Source: Hydrogenophilus sp. (GTDB lineage: Bacteria; Pseudomonadota; Gammaproteobacteria; Burkholderiales; Rhodocyclaceae). Taken from it: a DNA stretch of 58,911 bases. The stretch covers positions 1 to 58,911 of the forward strand of contig JAOAEZ010000009.1 in the NCBI GenBank assembly GCA_026416515.1, given 5' to 3'. Below the pieces are notes generated by a model. That model was not told the DNA's origin. It was given only the letters and a program-made list of their open reading frames with translations, and did not search any database. Below are positions 1 to 8,572 of the stretch, in pieces (the first letter of the stretch is position 1; every line of letters starts with the position of its first letter). The translations under genes were made by a program, and so were the position numbers.

Positions 1-111
1 GCCATCACTGCACGGTTAAAGATCAACGCTCAGCAGACCTTTCACTGTACCCTAAAACACAGAAAAAGTCAATACCCGTCTCCCTCTCACTACCCCTTTT
101 TACCCCGCGGA

Positions 112-1431
112 ATGCTATCATCCGAACACTCTATGTCCCATACTACGCTTATGAAAAGCTTGCAATCTTTTGGACGCGCTTTTCTCCGCCGCTTTCTCGA
201 CCGCTTTATCGCCACCAACTGCTGGGAAGTAGCCGGGGGGCTTGCTTTTACCACCCTTATCGCCGTTGTCCCCGTCGCTACACTAACGCTTCTTTTTTTC
301 CGCTCTTTTCCCGCCCTCACTCAGCTTGGAGAAGCGCTGCGTGACTTTCTTGCTGCCAACCTCCTTCCCGAAGCAGCAGCGCAGATCATCACTCGCTACA
401 CCGAAGAGTTTACTGCCAAAGCAACGCAACTCACCGTCCTCGGTTCCGCCATTCTCCTCTTCACAGCGATCCTTCTCTTAGCCACCATTGAGGATGTTTT
501 CAACCGCATCTGGAATGCCCGCCGTGCGCGCGGCTGGACCCATCGCCTTACTCTTTATTGGTTTGTGTTGACTGCTGGTCCCATCCTGGTAGGCGGCAGC
601 ATCGCCACCGCTCGTTCGGTCGCGGAACAAGCGAGTGAGATCGTCGGCCACACCACATGGGTAGACCAAACGGCCGCGGCTCTCGTTCCCCTTTCTCTTC
701 TTTGGCTTTTTTTCTTTTTTCTTTACTATGCTGTTCCCCATCACCCTGTCCGCAGCCGGGTAGCAGCGCTTGCAGGTCTTCTGGTAGCGCTGCTCTTTCT
801 CTTACTGCAACGGATATTCGGTTGGTTCGTCACCACGATGCCCACCTACACATTTATCTATGGCGCTTTCGCGGTTCTCCCGATCTTCCTTCTCTGGCTC
901 TACGCCCTCTGGTTGTTGATCCTCTCGGGCGCAGTGGCGGCGGCTGCTTTTGAAGAAACGCTTGCGGAAATACGCAGTCTGCCTGACTTTCCTGGACGAG
1001 ACGCCTTTGCGGCGCTTACCCTTCTCGAAGCGCTTTGGAATGGGCAACGCCGTGCTACCCCTTTACCGCAGGAGATGCTCTGGCACGCAGCGCGCCTCGC
1101 GCCGCACGAATGTGAGCGGATTCTTGAAGCGCTCGAAAGCCGCGGTTGGGTGGAACGCGGCGAGGAAGGTCACTGGATTGCCGTCGTTACCCCCGATTCC
1201 CTCACCCTTGGGGACCTTCTAGCCGCTTTTGCGCTCGACTGGAACGCATGGCGCGAACATGCTACTACCCCCCTCACCCGCCGTTTACCCACCCTCTTCA
1301 TCCCCATTTTGCCCGCTCTTACCGTTCCCCTTCAAGAGGAGTGGGTCAGAGCCCAAACGCCTCCCTCACTTTCCCTCCTCTCTTCGGCTCCCCCTTCCCC
1401 TTCCTCCCCTCCCCAAACATCACCGTCGTAG
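112..1431 (+). CDS. yihY: YihY/UPF0761 family inner-membrane protein
   Basis: Polytopic membrane protein of the YihY family (formerly misnamed ribonuclease BN); its function is not firmly known. Several hydrophobic segments span residues ~45-280, with the family-typical start NCWEVAGGLAFTTLIAVVP and the block TYTFIYGAFAVLPIFLLWLY. A cytoplasmic C-terminal region (~300-400) looks winged-helix-like, as in many proteobacterial members, and ends in a Ser/Pro-rich tail. The start is uncertain: ATG at 112 or ATG at 133, neither with a clear Shine-Dalgarno sequence. It converges on ccmI and overlaps its end by 12 bases. Confidence 0.85.
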   Translation: MLSSEHSMSHTTLMKSLQSFGRAFLRRFLDRFIATNCWEVAGGLAFTTLIAVVPVATLTLLFFRSFPALTQLGEALRDFLAANLLPEAAAQIITRYTEEFTAKATQLTVLGSAILLFTAILLLATIEDVFNRIWNARRARGWTHRLTLYWFVLTAGPILVGGSIATARSVAEQASEIVGHTTWVDQTAAALVPLSLLWLFFFFLYYAVPHHPVRSRVAALAGLLVALLFLLLQRIFGWFVTTMPTYTFIYGAFAVLPIFLLWLYALWLLILSGAVAAAAFEETLAEIRSLPDFPGRDAFAALTLLEALWNGQRRATPLPQEMLWHAARLAPHECERILEALESRGWVERGEEGHWIAVVTPDSLTLGDLLAAFALDWNAWREHATTPLTRRLPTLFIPILPALTVPLQEEWVRAQTPPSLSLLSSAPPSPSSPPQTSPS

Positions 1432-2325
1432 CGCTCTGCTCTCCTGTTTTCCCTCAATCTTCTCTCGCTCCGTGGCAATCGCACTCTCAACAGCCCGGCG
1501 CGCCTCTTCGTTTCCTGCGGTATAGGGCAACAGCCGCTCCCAATAGCCGATCGCTACCGCCGGCTCCTCTGCGGCGGCAGCAGCAGCTCCCGCCAGCGCC
1601 AGAGCCCGAGGCAACTCGGGGTCCCTAGCGACCGCCTCTTCGATCAAACGCCGCGATTCGGCATCAAATCCCCCCCGCGCGGCGGCCAGCAACTCGGCCC
1701 AATCCAACAGCGTCTCCGGATCAGCAGGCAATCGCGCCTCCACCAAACGCCACGCCTCCTCCACTAAAGCCACCTCTTGCAGCATCATATAGGAGCGTGC
1801 CAACAATCGCCATGCCGCCGGCTCCCCCCCCTCCCTCACCAACCGATCGCGCAACTGAATCACCAACCCCCGCAGATCTCCTTTCTCCTTTTCCCCCGCG
1901 CGCGCTGCCTCGGCAGCCGCCGCTATTTGCTTCGGATCGGCCCATTGGGGTGCTCCTACCTGAAGATAGAGCCCTGCCGCAACTGCTACTGCCGTCCCTC
2001 CCAACCCCCAAATCACCCCTCTTCCGGGAGACGGTCTCTCCTCTCCCCCCTTCCCCCCCTTCTCTCTGCGCCCCACCTCAACCAAAACTCTTCGGCGCAG
2101 TTCATCCAATGCTGCTTGATACTCCTCTTCCTCGATCTCTCCCCTTGCTCGCGCCTCCTCCAACTGAGCTCGTTCGGCGCGCAGCGCTGCAACGGCGGCC
2201 TCTTTCTCATTCTCAGCATTCTCAGTAACCCTCCCTCCCCTTTCTCCTCGCTGCCAAAGCGGCCACAACACGAAAAGAAGCGCCCCCACCACCATTGCCG
2301 CGGCACCAATCGCCCATATCGTCAT
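1420..2325 (-). CDS. ccmI: Cytochrome c biogenesis protein CcmI (CycH)
   Basis: Component of the System I haem lyase module that handles apocytochrome c before haem attachment. An N-terminal membrane helix (~3-22) is followed by a charged region, a second helix (~105-122, WGLGGTAVAVAAGLYLQVG) and a periplasmic TPR-like helical domain (~150-290) rich in Ala/Leu/Arg. This matches the two-helix plus TPR layout of CcmI, though at 301 residues it is shorter than many. It is the last gene of the ccm operon; its ATG overlaps the ccmH stop by 4 bases. Confidence 0.9.
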   Translation of the reverse strand: MTIWAIGAAAMVVGALLFVLWPLWQRGERGGRVTENAENEKEAAVAALRAERAQLEEARARGEIEEEEYQAALDELRRRVLVEVGRREKGGKGGEERPSPGRGVIWGLGGTAVAVAAGLYLQVGAPQWADPKQIAAAAEAARAGEKEKGDLRGLVIQLRDRLVREGGEPAAWRLLARSYMMLQEVALVEEAWRLVEARLPADPETLLDWAELLAAARGGFDAESRRLIEEAVARDPELPRALALAGAAAAAAEEPAVAIGYWERLLPYTAGNEEARRAVESAIATEREKIEGKQESRALRR

Positions 2326-2921
2326 CGCTGATCCCCCGTCGACTCCCCTTCAGCGAGCAAGCGATCGGCCACCCGGCGTTCCTCCTCGCTCAACGGCTGA
2401 CTCTCGCTGCGCCGGCGGTGGATCGACCACCAAAGCGCTGCCACTGCTCCTACCCCTAACGCGAACGGTCCCCCCCACAAAACAGCGGTTCGCACATCCA
2501 AAGGGGGCTTAAATAAAACAAACTCCCCATACCGCGCCACCAGAAACTCTATCACCTCTTGCTCCGTCTTTCCTGCCCCCAACATCTGGCGTACTTCGTT
2601 CATCAAGTCGTGGGCCAAACTAGCATTTGACTCCGCGATTGACTGGTTTTGACACACCACACATCGCAACTGGCGGCCAAGCGCCAATGCCCGTTCCTCT
2701 AAAGCGGGATCGAAAAGCGGTACCGCTTTTCCCTCTCTCCCCTGCTGGACCGGCGTGGCCGAATCGCTCGCAGGGCCAAAACCCTCTGCCTTTATCTCGC
2801 CTCCGGCACCTGCTCCTATCAGTGCGGCAATCGCCCCCCATGTTGCTCTTCTTCGCCCTCTATTTACTGGCTCCTCGCTCATCGAAGCGTTTTCGCCAGC
2901 GATCACCCTACCTTCGCTCAT
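2322..2921 (-). CDS. ccmH: Cytochrome c maturation protein CcmH (thiol-disulfide oxidoreductase)
   Basis: Reduces apocytochrome c or CcmG in the periplasm. The CcmH signature CVVCQNQSIAESNASLAHDL is present, with the redox motif CVVC, followed by a three-helix bundle and a membrane helix (VLWGGPFALGVGAVAALWW). I chose the ATG at 2921, preceded by GGAGGG, giving 199 aa and a 14-base overlap with ccmG; an ATG at 2885 is the alternative. An N-terminal hydrophobic stretch may act as signal peptide. It overlaps ccmI by 4 bases, implying translational coupling. Confidence 0.92.
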   Translation of the reverse strand: MSEGRVIAGENASMSEEPVNRGRRRATWGAIAALIGAGAGGEIKAEGFGPASDSATPVQQGREGKAVPLFDPALEERALALGRQLRCVVCQNQSIAESNASLAHDLMNEVRQMLGAGKTEQEVIEFLVARYGEFVLFKPPLDVRTAVLWGGPFALGVGAVAALWWSIHRRRSESQPLSEEERRVADRLLAEGESTGDQR

Positions 2922-3522
2922 AGGGCCCTCCCTTCTCTCCCCCTGCGATCGCGAGCCACTTTGCCCGCAGTTCCCCCTCCCAAATCGCGCGCGAAATAGG
3001 TCCCACCTGCTTATGGCGAATGATTCCCTCTGCATCCACGAAAAAAGTCTCCGGTGTCCCGTAAACTCCGTAATCGATAGCGCTTCGGCCCGTAAGATCC
3101 ACCACCACCACATCGTAGGGATTTCCCCCCTTTTGCAACCACTCCTCGATTCGCGCCCAGGCCCACTCTCGCTCCGCCTCTGGGGACAAGCGGCGGGCAT
3201 CCACGCTCGCATCCCCTCGAACTTCCTTATAGTTGAAACCGACGATCCGTACCCCCTCCCCCGCCAACCGCATCAACTCGGGATGCTCCATTCGGCACGA
3301 AACGCACCACGTCGCCCACACATTCAGCAGATAAGGTTTCCCCCGTAGCATCTCCGGGGTCACCATCTGGTCGGGCTGGTCGAATCGCGGCAAGGAAAAA
3401 AACGGGGCTGGTTTACCCACCAACGGCGAAGGAATGGCGCGCGGATTGAGGTCAAAACCCACCACAAACAACCCCACAAAACCCATAAAAATAACCAATG
3501 GAATCACAAAACGCCACCGCAT
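2908..3522 (-). CDS. ccmG: Thiol:disulfide interchange protein CcmG/DsbE
   Basis: Membrane-tethered periplasmic thioredoxin that passes electrons to CcmH/apocytochrome. The N-terminal anchor (~5-22, FVIPLVIFMGFVGLFVVGF) is followed by a thioredoxin fold with the active site WATWCVSCRMEHPEL (CVSC) and the GVYGTPETFFVD cis-Pro region typical of DsbE. The start is ATG at 3522, with AGGGGAGAG just upstream; a TTG 15 bases earlier is also open. Length of 204 aa is normal. It lies between ccmF and ccmH. Confidence 0.93.
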   Translation of the reverse strand: MRWRFVIPLVIFMGFVGLFVVGFDLNPRAIPSPLVGKPAPFFSLPRFDQPDQMVTPEMLRGKPYLLNVWATWCVSCRMEHPELMRLAGEGVRIVGFNYKEVRGDASVDARRLSPEAEREWAWARIEEWLQKGGNPYDVVVVDLTGRSAIDYGVYGTPETFFVDAEGIIRHKQVGPISRAIWEGELRAKWLAIAGGEKGGPYERR

Positions 3523-3533
3523 TCTCTCTCCCC

Positions 3534-5519
3534 TCAAGAGATTCCCATCTTACTCCTCTCCCCTCTCGACCCCATCAAGCGGTAGCGCCTATCCAATGCT
3601 GCCAAAACTCCCCCCACCGCCATCAACAAGGGGCCAAGCCAAATGAAAAAAACCATCGGCTTATAAAACAACACCACCACCCATGCCCCTCCCTCCAGCG
3701 GTTCGCCCAAAGAGACATAAAGATCGCGCCACAACGTCGAATCGATAGCCGCTTCGGTCATTGGCATCGTCGAAAAGTAGTAGTCACGCTTCTCTGGACG
3801 CAACTGTGCCACCTGCCGATCCCCCTGCCATACCTCGATCGTCGCCCGCTGGGCTTTGTAGTTAGGTCCCGCCACCTCTTCGACCCCCTGAAAAACGAAG
3901 CGATAATCTGCCAACATCGTTGAACCTCCCGGCACCATCTTCACATCGAGGCGGCGTTCCAACGCCCCCAAAACGGTTACCCCCACGATAAATACCCCAA
4001 CGCCCAGATGAGCCAACCACATTCCCCACCACCCTGCTGGCGTTTCCCTCCATCGCACTCTAACCGAGCGGCCCTTTTCCTCCCTCTCTCTCCTCTCTCC
4101 CACCAATCGTCTCCACAGCAATCGTCCGCTGCTCGCAAAAACCCACAGTGCCAAAGAGAGCCCCAACCACGCGCGCCAACTTCCGTTCCCCCACCCTCCA
4201 ACGATCGCCAATGCTCCGCCGGCCGCCACCAGCAGATCCACCCCGATCGTCTTACCCACACGTCTCCAATCATCCCCTTTCCACCGAAGAAACGGCGCTA
4301 TTCCCATCAACAAAACTGCCGGAGCCATAAGCGGCACAAAGACTGCCACGTAGTAAGGTTCTCCAACTGACAGTTTCCCTCCCCCCAAAGCCTCCACCAA
4401 CAACGGGTAGACGGTCCCCAACAGCACCGAAGCAGCCGCCACGCTCAACAATACGTTATTCACCAACAAAGTCGCCTCTCGTGCGCCCCAATTAAATCCT
4501 CCTCCTCCGCTCAACGTCGGAGCGCGCCACGCAAAAAGCGCTAAAGAAGCCCCCACGGTAATTGCCAGCAACCCCAGAATGAATAACCCTCGCGTCGGGT
4601 CGGTAGCAAACGCGTGCACTGAGGTGATCACCCCCGACCGTACCAAAAATGTTCCCAGCAAAGACAACGCGAAAGCTGCGATAGCCAACAGCACTGTCCA
4701 TGCTCGAAAAGCGTCCCGTTTCTCCGTTACGATGACCGAATGGAGGAATGCCGTCATCACCAACCAAGGAATCAACGCTGCATTCTCCACTGGATCCCAA
4801 AACCACCATCCTCCCCATCCCAACTCGTAGTAAGCCCACCAAGAACCGACCACAATTCCCAACGTCAAGAAAACCCAAGCCGTCAACGCCCACGGTCTTG
4901 CCCATCGCGACCAAGCGGCATCCAAGCGGCCCGTGAGCAATGCGGCGATCGCAAACGCAAAAGCCACCGCCGTTCCCACGTACCCCATATAAAGGAGCGG
5001 CGGATGGAGGATCATCCCCGGATCCTGAAGCAATGGATTCAAATCGCGCCCCTCTGCGGGGGGGGGAACCAAACGCTCGAAAGGATTAGAGGTCAGCATC
5101 AAAAAAAGCAAAAAACCGACGCTCACCAACCCCAAAATTCCCACTACTCGCGCTCGCATCGTCGCGGTCAAAGAAGAAGAGCCCCCTGCCACAGCTGCTC
5201 CCCACCCTGCCAATGCTGTAGCCCACAGCAACATCGACCCCTCATGGTTTCCCCAACTCGCCGTCATTCGGTAGTACCATGGCGTCACTGTCGTAGAATG
5301 GGAAGCCACCAATCGCACTGAAAAATCGCTCTTCAAAAAGAGAACCACCAACAAACCGAATGCGATCCCCAACAGCACCGCCTGGGCGACTGCCGCTCGT
5401 CTTGCGGCCGTCATCCACGCGCTCCATCCTCTCTCCGCCCCTGCCAACCCCAACACCGCCTGCAACCCGGCCACAACTGCCGCTACAGCCAACGCCACCT
5501 GTCCCCACTCGGCCAACAT
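3534..5519 (-). CDS. ccmF: Haem lyase CcmF
   Basis: Large polytopic membrane protein of the cytochrome c haem-ligation complex. The tryptophan-rich haem-handling motif WGGWWFWDPVENAALIPWL is intact, and conserved periplasmic-loop and membrane-segment blocks occur throughout its 661 aa, the usual CcmF length. The coding strand carries a run of 9 C (9 G on plus, 5058-5066) read in frame as prolines, so not every homopolymer here breaks a gene. It follows ccmE closely (4-base gap). Confidence 0.97.
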   Translation of the reverse strand: MLAEWGQVALAVAAVVAGLQAVLGLAGAERGWSAWMTAARRAAVAQAVLLGIAFGLLVVLFLKSDFSVRLVASHSTTVTPWYYRMTASWGNHEGSMLLWATALAGWGAAVAGGSSSLTATMRARVVGILGLVSVGFLLFLMLTSNPFERLVPPPAEGRDLNPLLQDPGMILHPPLLYMGYVGTAVAFAFAIAALLTGRLDAAWSRWARPWALTAWVFLTLGIVVGSWWAYYELGWGGWWFWDPVENAALIPWLVMTAFLHSVIVTEKRDAFRAWTVLLAIAAFALSLLGTFLVRSGVITSVHAFATDPTRGLFILGLLAITVGASLALFAWRAPTLSGGGGFNWGAREATLLVNNVLLSVAAASVLLGTVYPLLVEALGGGKLSVGEPYYVAVFVPLMAPAVLLMGIAPFLRWKGDDWRRVGKTIGVDLLVAAGGALAIVGGWGNGSWRAWLGLSLALWVFASSGRLLWRRLVGERREREEKGRSVRVRWRETPAGWWGMWLAHLGVGVFIVGVTVLGALERRLDVKMVPGGSTMLADYRFVFQGVEEVAGPNYKAQRATIEVWQGDRQVAQLRPEKRDYYFSTMPMTEAAIDSTLWRDLYVSLGEPLEGGAWVVVLFYKPMVFFIWLGPLLMAVGGVLAALDRRYRLMGSRGERSKMGIS

Positions 5520-5523
5520 GGCC

Positions 5524-5970
5524 TCACTCCTTCATGCTCTGAGCCGCCCGCTTGGCCTGTTCCACCGCCGCTGCGGCCTCCGGCGGCATATAAGTCTCAT
5601 CGTGTTTAGCCAATACCCTCTTTGCCTCCATCACCCCGTCGGCCCGCAGTACCCCCTCTGCCACTGCGCCCTGTCCCTCCGCAAAAAGATCGGGCAATGC
5701 CCCCCGGTACACCACTGTCAGACCATGAACTGTATCGGTAATCCGAAAATAGACCGTCACCCCATCCTCCTCGCGCCGCAAAGAACCCCTCTCTACCAAT
5801 CCCCCCACGCGGAAAAACTGACCCACTTGTGCTTTCCCCGCTGCCACCTCTGACGGGGTAATAAAAAAGACCAGATTTTCGCGGAAGGCCGACAAAATCA
5901 ACCCCACCGCTGCTGCCAAAAGCGCAACGCCCACTGCCACGATCACTAACCGTTTATGGCGTCCTCTCAT
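5524..5970 (-). CDS. ccmE: Haem chaperone CcmE
   Basis: Periplasmic haem chaperone that binds haem covalently and passes it to CcmF. One N-terminal anchor helix (~9-27), an OB-fold beta domain, and the haem-binding motif KHDETYMPPE near residue 125 with its His and downstream Tyr. A C-terminal Ala/Lys-rich tail ends the 148-aa protein. Its start overlaps the end of ccmD by 17 bases. Confidence 0.96.
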   Translation of the reverse strand: MRGRHKRLVIVAVGVALLAAAVGLILSAFRENLVFFITPSEVAAGKAQVGQFFRVGGLVERGSLRREEDGVTVYFRITDTVHGLTVVYRGALPDLFAEGQGAVAEGVLRADGVMEAKRVLAKHDETYMPPEAAAAVEQAKRAAQSMKE

Positions 5971-6325
5971 TCTCCCTCTCTCCTCTCGCCCTCCCCTCTT
6001 CCTCTCCTCCCTTTACCTCGCCCTCCCCCCCTGCCCCTCGCTTCTCTATCTCTTTCCCACCCTCCAGCACTAAGGCAATCCCTCCTTCCCCCTCCCTCTC
6101 CTCTTTCCTCCTCTCTTCCTCCTTCGCCCTTTCCTCCTCCTCTGATATCTCTATTTCATCGCCCTCAGCCTCAGCGGCCGCCACCACCTCAGCCAACGTC
6201 CGGCGCCAAGCGCGGTAAAGCAACCACACCTCCAACCCAACCAACAACAAGGTCACCCCGTAACTCCCCCACACAAACATTCCCCGTCCGCCCATCGCCC
6301 AAAAATCGGTCCATGACGCCCACAT
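5954..6325 (-). CDS. ccmD: Haem exporter accessory protein CcmD with long acidic tail
   Basis: CcmD is a small single-helix membrane protein that helps release holo-CcmE from the CcmABC exporter. The first ~50 residues fit the family: W-x-DFWAMGGRGMFVWGSYG, then a hydrophobic helix and the LLYRAWRR border. CcmD is usually about 50-70 aa; here ~75 extra residues follow, almost entirely Glu, Arg, Lys and Gly, encoded by a purine-only-like stretch (plus strand 5975-6155 is nearly all pyrimidine). The tail could be a simple-sequence expansion. Confidence 0.88.
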   Translation of the reverse strand: MWASWTDFWAMGGRGMFVWGSYGVTLLLVGLEVWLLYRAWRRTLAEVVAAAEAEGDEIEISEEEERAKEEERRKEEREGEGGIALVLEGGKEIEKRGAGGEGEVKGGEEEGRARGERENERTP

Positions 6326-6337
6326 TTTTGCTCTCTC

Positions 6338-7153
6338 TCACTCCCTTGTCGTCGAACGCATCGGCGTCTTGAACAGGCTACGCCGTGCCGCCTCCTGTGC
6401 CCAGACGCTCCCCCTCTCCCGCTGCAACAGCAACGCGCGCGCGCGCCACAATGCCACCGCGATCGAATAAAACCACACCGCCAAGGTCATCACCAACAAG
6501 ATCACCACCATTACCGTTGCCATCGCCGGTGCCTTCGTCAAGCTCACCGATGCCCCCTGATGCAACGTATTCCACCACTGAACTGAAAAATAGATAATCG
6601 GGACATTTACCGCCCCCACAATCGCCACAAGGGCGCCTGCTCGGTCGGCGCGGCGAGGCTCATCGATCGCGCGCACCAATGCCATATACCCCAAGTACAA
6701 AAAAAGCAACAACAACTGCGACGTCATACGGGCATCCCATGCCCAATAGGTCCCCCACGTTGGCTTTCCCCACAATGCCCCCGACCACAAGGCCACGAAA
6801 CACCACAGTGCCCCTGTTGGTGCCAGCGCGTGGGCCAACACAAACGACACGCGGGTATTCAATACCAACCCCACTACCCCCCAGAAGGCCATAGCCAAAT
6901 AGATGATCATACTCATCCACGCTGCTGGCACATGGATATAGATAATTCGGTACACCTCTCCCTGGCGGAAATCGGGAGGGGCCACGAAAAAAGCCCCATA
7001 CAACCCCGCTATTCCCAACACCAATCCCCCTCCGGCGAACCAAGGTGCCAGCATCCCGCACAACCGAAAAAACTCCGGTGGGGAAGCGAAGCGCCAAATG
7101 CCTCCTCGCGAACCGGCTCGCTCCTCTACAGAAGCTATCGGGTGCTTCCTCAC
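6338..7153 (-). CDS. ccmC: Haem exporter protein CcmC
   Basis: Six-helix membrane protein that loads haem onto CcmE. It carries the tryptophan-rich signature WGTYWAWDARMTSQLLLLFL and the HVPAAWMSM and SVQWWNTLHQG motifs with conserved His residues. I chose the GTG at 7153, after a purine-rich GGAGAAGGGGAGAG stretch and inside the end of ccmB, because family members need the IWRFASPPEF segment that precedes the first internal ATG (7054). The resulting 271 aa is slightly long. The start is not certain. Confidence 0.93.
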   Translation of the reverse strand: MRKHPIASVEERAGSRGGIWRFASPPEFFRLCGMLAPWFAGGGLVLGIAGLYGAFFVAPPDFRQGEVYRIIYIHVPAAWMSMIIYLAMAFWGVVGLVLNTRVSFVLAHALAPTGALWCFVALWSGALWGKPTWGTYWAWDARMTSQLLLLFLYLGYMALVRAIDEPRRADRAGALVAIVGAVNVPIIYFSVQWWNTLHQGASVSLTKAPAMATVMVVILLVMTLAVWFYSIAVALWRARALLLQRERGSVWAQEAARRSLFKTPMRSTTRE

Positions 7154-7214
7154 GCGCTCTCTCCCCTTCTCCCTCTCGCCTGCCCTTTTGCTCTGCTCGG
7201 CACGCTCCTCTCCC

Positions 7215-7883
7215 TTACTCCACTGCCAATCGCAGCGCTGCTCCGCATGCGGGAGGAGCCAGCACCGCCGCCGCCAATGAGCCCCCGGCCAACAGTGCCA
7301 ATCCTCCCGAAAAAGGCAAACCGTTACGGGCGCGCACCACCGCATCTACCCCGAAGATCAGCACGGGCACAAAAAGAGGCAACACCAACAAAGCCAGCAA
7401 CATCGACGCCCCGCGCACCCCCAACGTCAACGCCGCTCCGATCGCGCCCACCAATGTCAACATCGGTGTTCCCAGCAACAACGTCAGCGGCAGCACCCAC
7501 AGCACCACCCCCTCAGCATCGTACAAAAGCGCCAACGGTGGGGCCAACAAAGCCAACGGCGCCACTGCCACCAACCAATGGGCCAACAACTTAGCCCCCA
7601 GCCAAACGGTCACAGGCTCTGGCGATAGCACCAGCTGCTCCAAAGTTCCCTCTCGCCAATCGTATTCGAAAAGGCGCGGCAGCACCAACAACACCGACAA
7701 CAGCGCGGTCACCCACACCACTCCTGGCGCGATCGTCCGCAGCAGTCTCTCATCGCTCCCCACGCCGAAAGGAAACAGCACCCCCACGATAACGAAAAAA
7801 GCAAATGCCACCAGCACATCGTTTCGGCATCGCCACGCTACCGTCAACTCCCGTCTTAAAACAGCGTGAAAAAGCGCGATCAC
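7215..7883 (-). CDS. ccmB: Haem exporter permease CcmB
   Basis: Permease subunit of the CcmAB ABC transporter that uses ATP to release holo-CcmE from CcmC. Six predicted membrane segments over 222 aa, with the family motifs RRELTVAWR, LLVLPRLFEYDWREGTLEQL and LSPEPVTVWLGAKLLAHW. Its ATG overlaps the ccmA stop by 4 bases. The C-terminus is Ala/Leu-rich and ordinary in length. Confidence 0.95.
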   Translation of the reverse strand: MIALFHAVLRRELTVAWRCRNDVLVAFAFFVIVGVLFPFGVGSDERLLRTIAPGVVWVTALLSVLLVLPRLFEYDWREGTLEQLVLSPEPVTVWLGAKLLAHWLVAVAPLALLAPPLALLYDAEGVVLWVLPLTLLLGTPMLTLVGAIGAALTLGVRGASMLLALLVLPLFVPVLIFGVDAVVRARNGLPFSGGLALLAGGSLAAAVLAPPACGAALRLAVE

Positions 7884-8569
7884 CCCTCTCTTCCCCCCTC
7901 TCGGGCAAAGGTCGCCAGATCGAAAGCAACTACCCCGCGGGAAAAAGGAGCCTCCTGATGGGTCGTCAACACCACCAACCCCCCCCTCGCCGCGTGGTTC
8001 TCGATCTGCTCCACCACTCGTGCAGCGAACCCAGAATCCAACGCGGTCAGCGGCTCATCCAGCAACCACACGGGAGGAGGAGACGGCAAAAACAAGCGGG
8101 CCAATGCCACCCGGCGCCGCTGCCCTGCTGACAACGTCCCGGCGGGCAAATCGGCAACTCGGCCCAATCCTGCTGCGGTCAATGCCCTCTCCACATCTCC
8201 TCGTGCGCCTCCTCCTGTCACCGTCGCCAAAAACGTCAAATTCTCTCGGGCGGACAGCGACTCATGCACTGCCGGCAGATGGCCGATATACCAAAAAGCC
8301 CCCCGCCAATCGCTCTCCTCTTTACCGATCGGCACCCCGCAAAAACGCACCTCCCCTGAAGCGGGCGGCGTCAACCCGGCGATGGTGCGCAGCAACGTCG
8401 TCTTACCCACCCCGTTTTTACCGACGACATGCACCACCTCCCCTCCCCGAAACGTTGCCGACAATCCTCGAAACAGAACCCGTCGGCCGCGTGCCCCCGC
8501 CAGCGCCACCAATGACAACGCCAACGCTCTCTCGCTCACAAAACTCGTGCCAAATCCCAAAAGTCTCAC
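7880..8569 (-). CDS. ccmA: Haem exporter ATP-binding protein CcmA
   Basis: ABC ATPase of the CcmABCD complex. Walker A is GKNGVGKTT, the ABC signature is LSAGQRRRVALARL, and Walker B is WLLDEPLTALD followed by a switch His in VVLTTHQEA. I give the GTG at 8569, right after the upstream gene's stop; a second in-frame GTG at 8539 would give a length closer to the family (219 aa). It is the first ccm gene and probably depends on transcription from upstream. Confidence 0.93.
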   Translation of the reverse strand: MRLLGFGTSFVSERALALSLVALAGARGRRVLFRGLSATFRGGEVVHVVGKNGVGKTTLLRTIAGLTPPASGEVRFCGVPIGKEESDWRGAFWYIGHLPAVHESLSARENLTFLATVTGGGARGDVERALTAAGLGRVADLPAGTLSAGQRRRVALARLFLPSPPPVWLLDEPLTALDSGFAARVVEQIENHAARGGLVVLTTHQEAPFSRGVVAFDLATFAREGGREG

Positions 8570-8572
8570 ATT

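Noticed and set aside
5058..5066. Run of 9 G in ccmF as a phase-variation tract
   Set aside because: The frame is intact on both sides and encodes prolines in a loop; nothing suggests switching.
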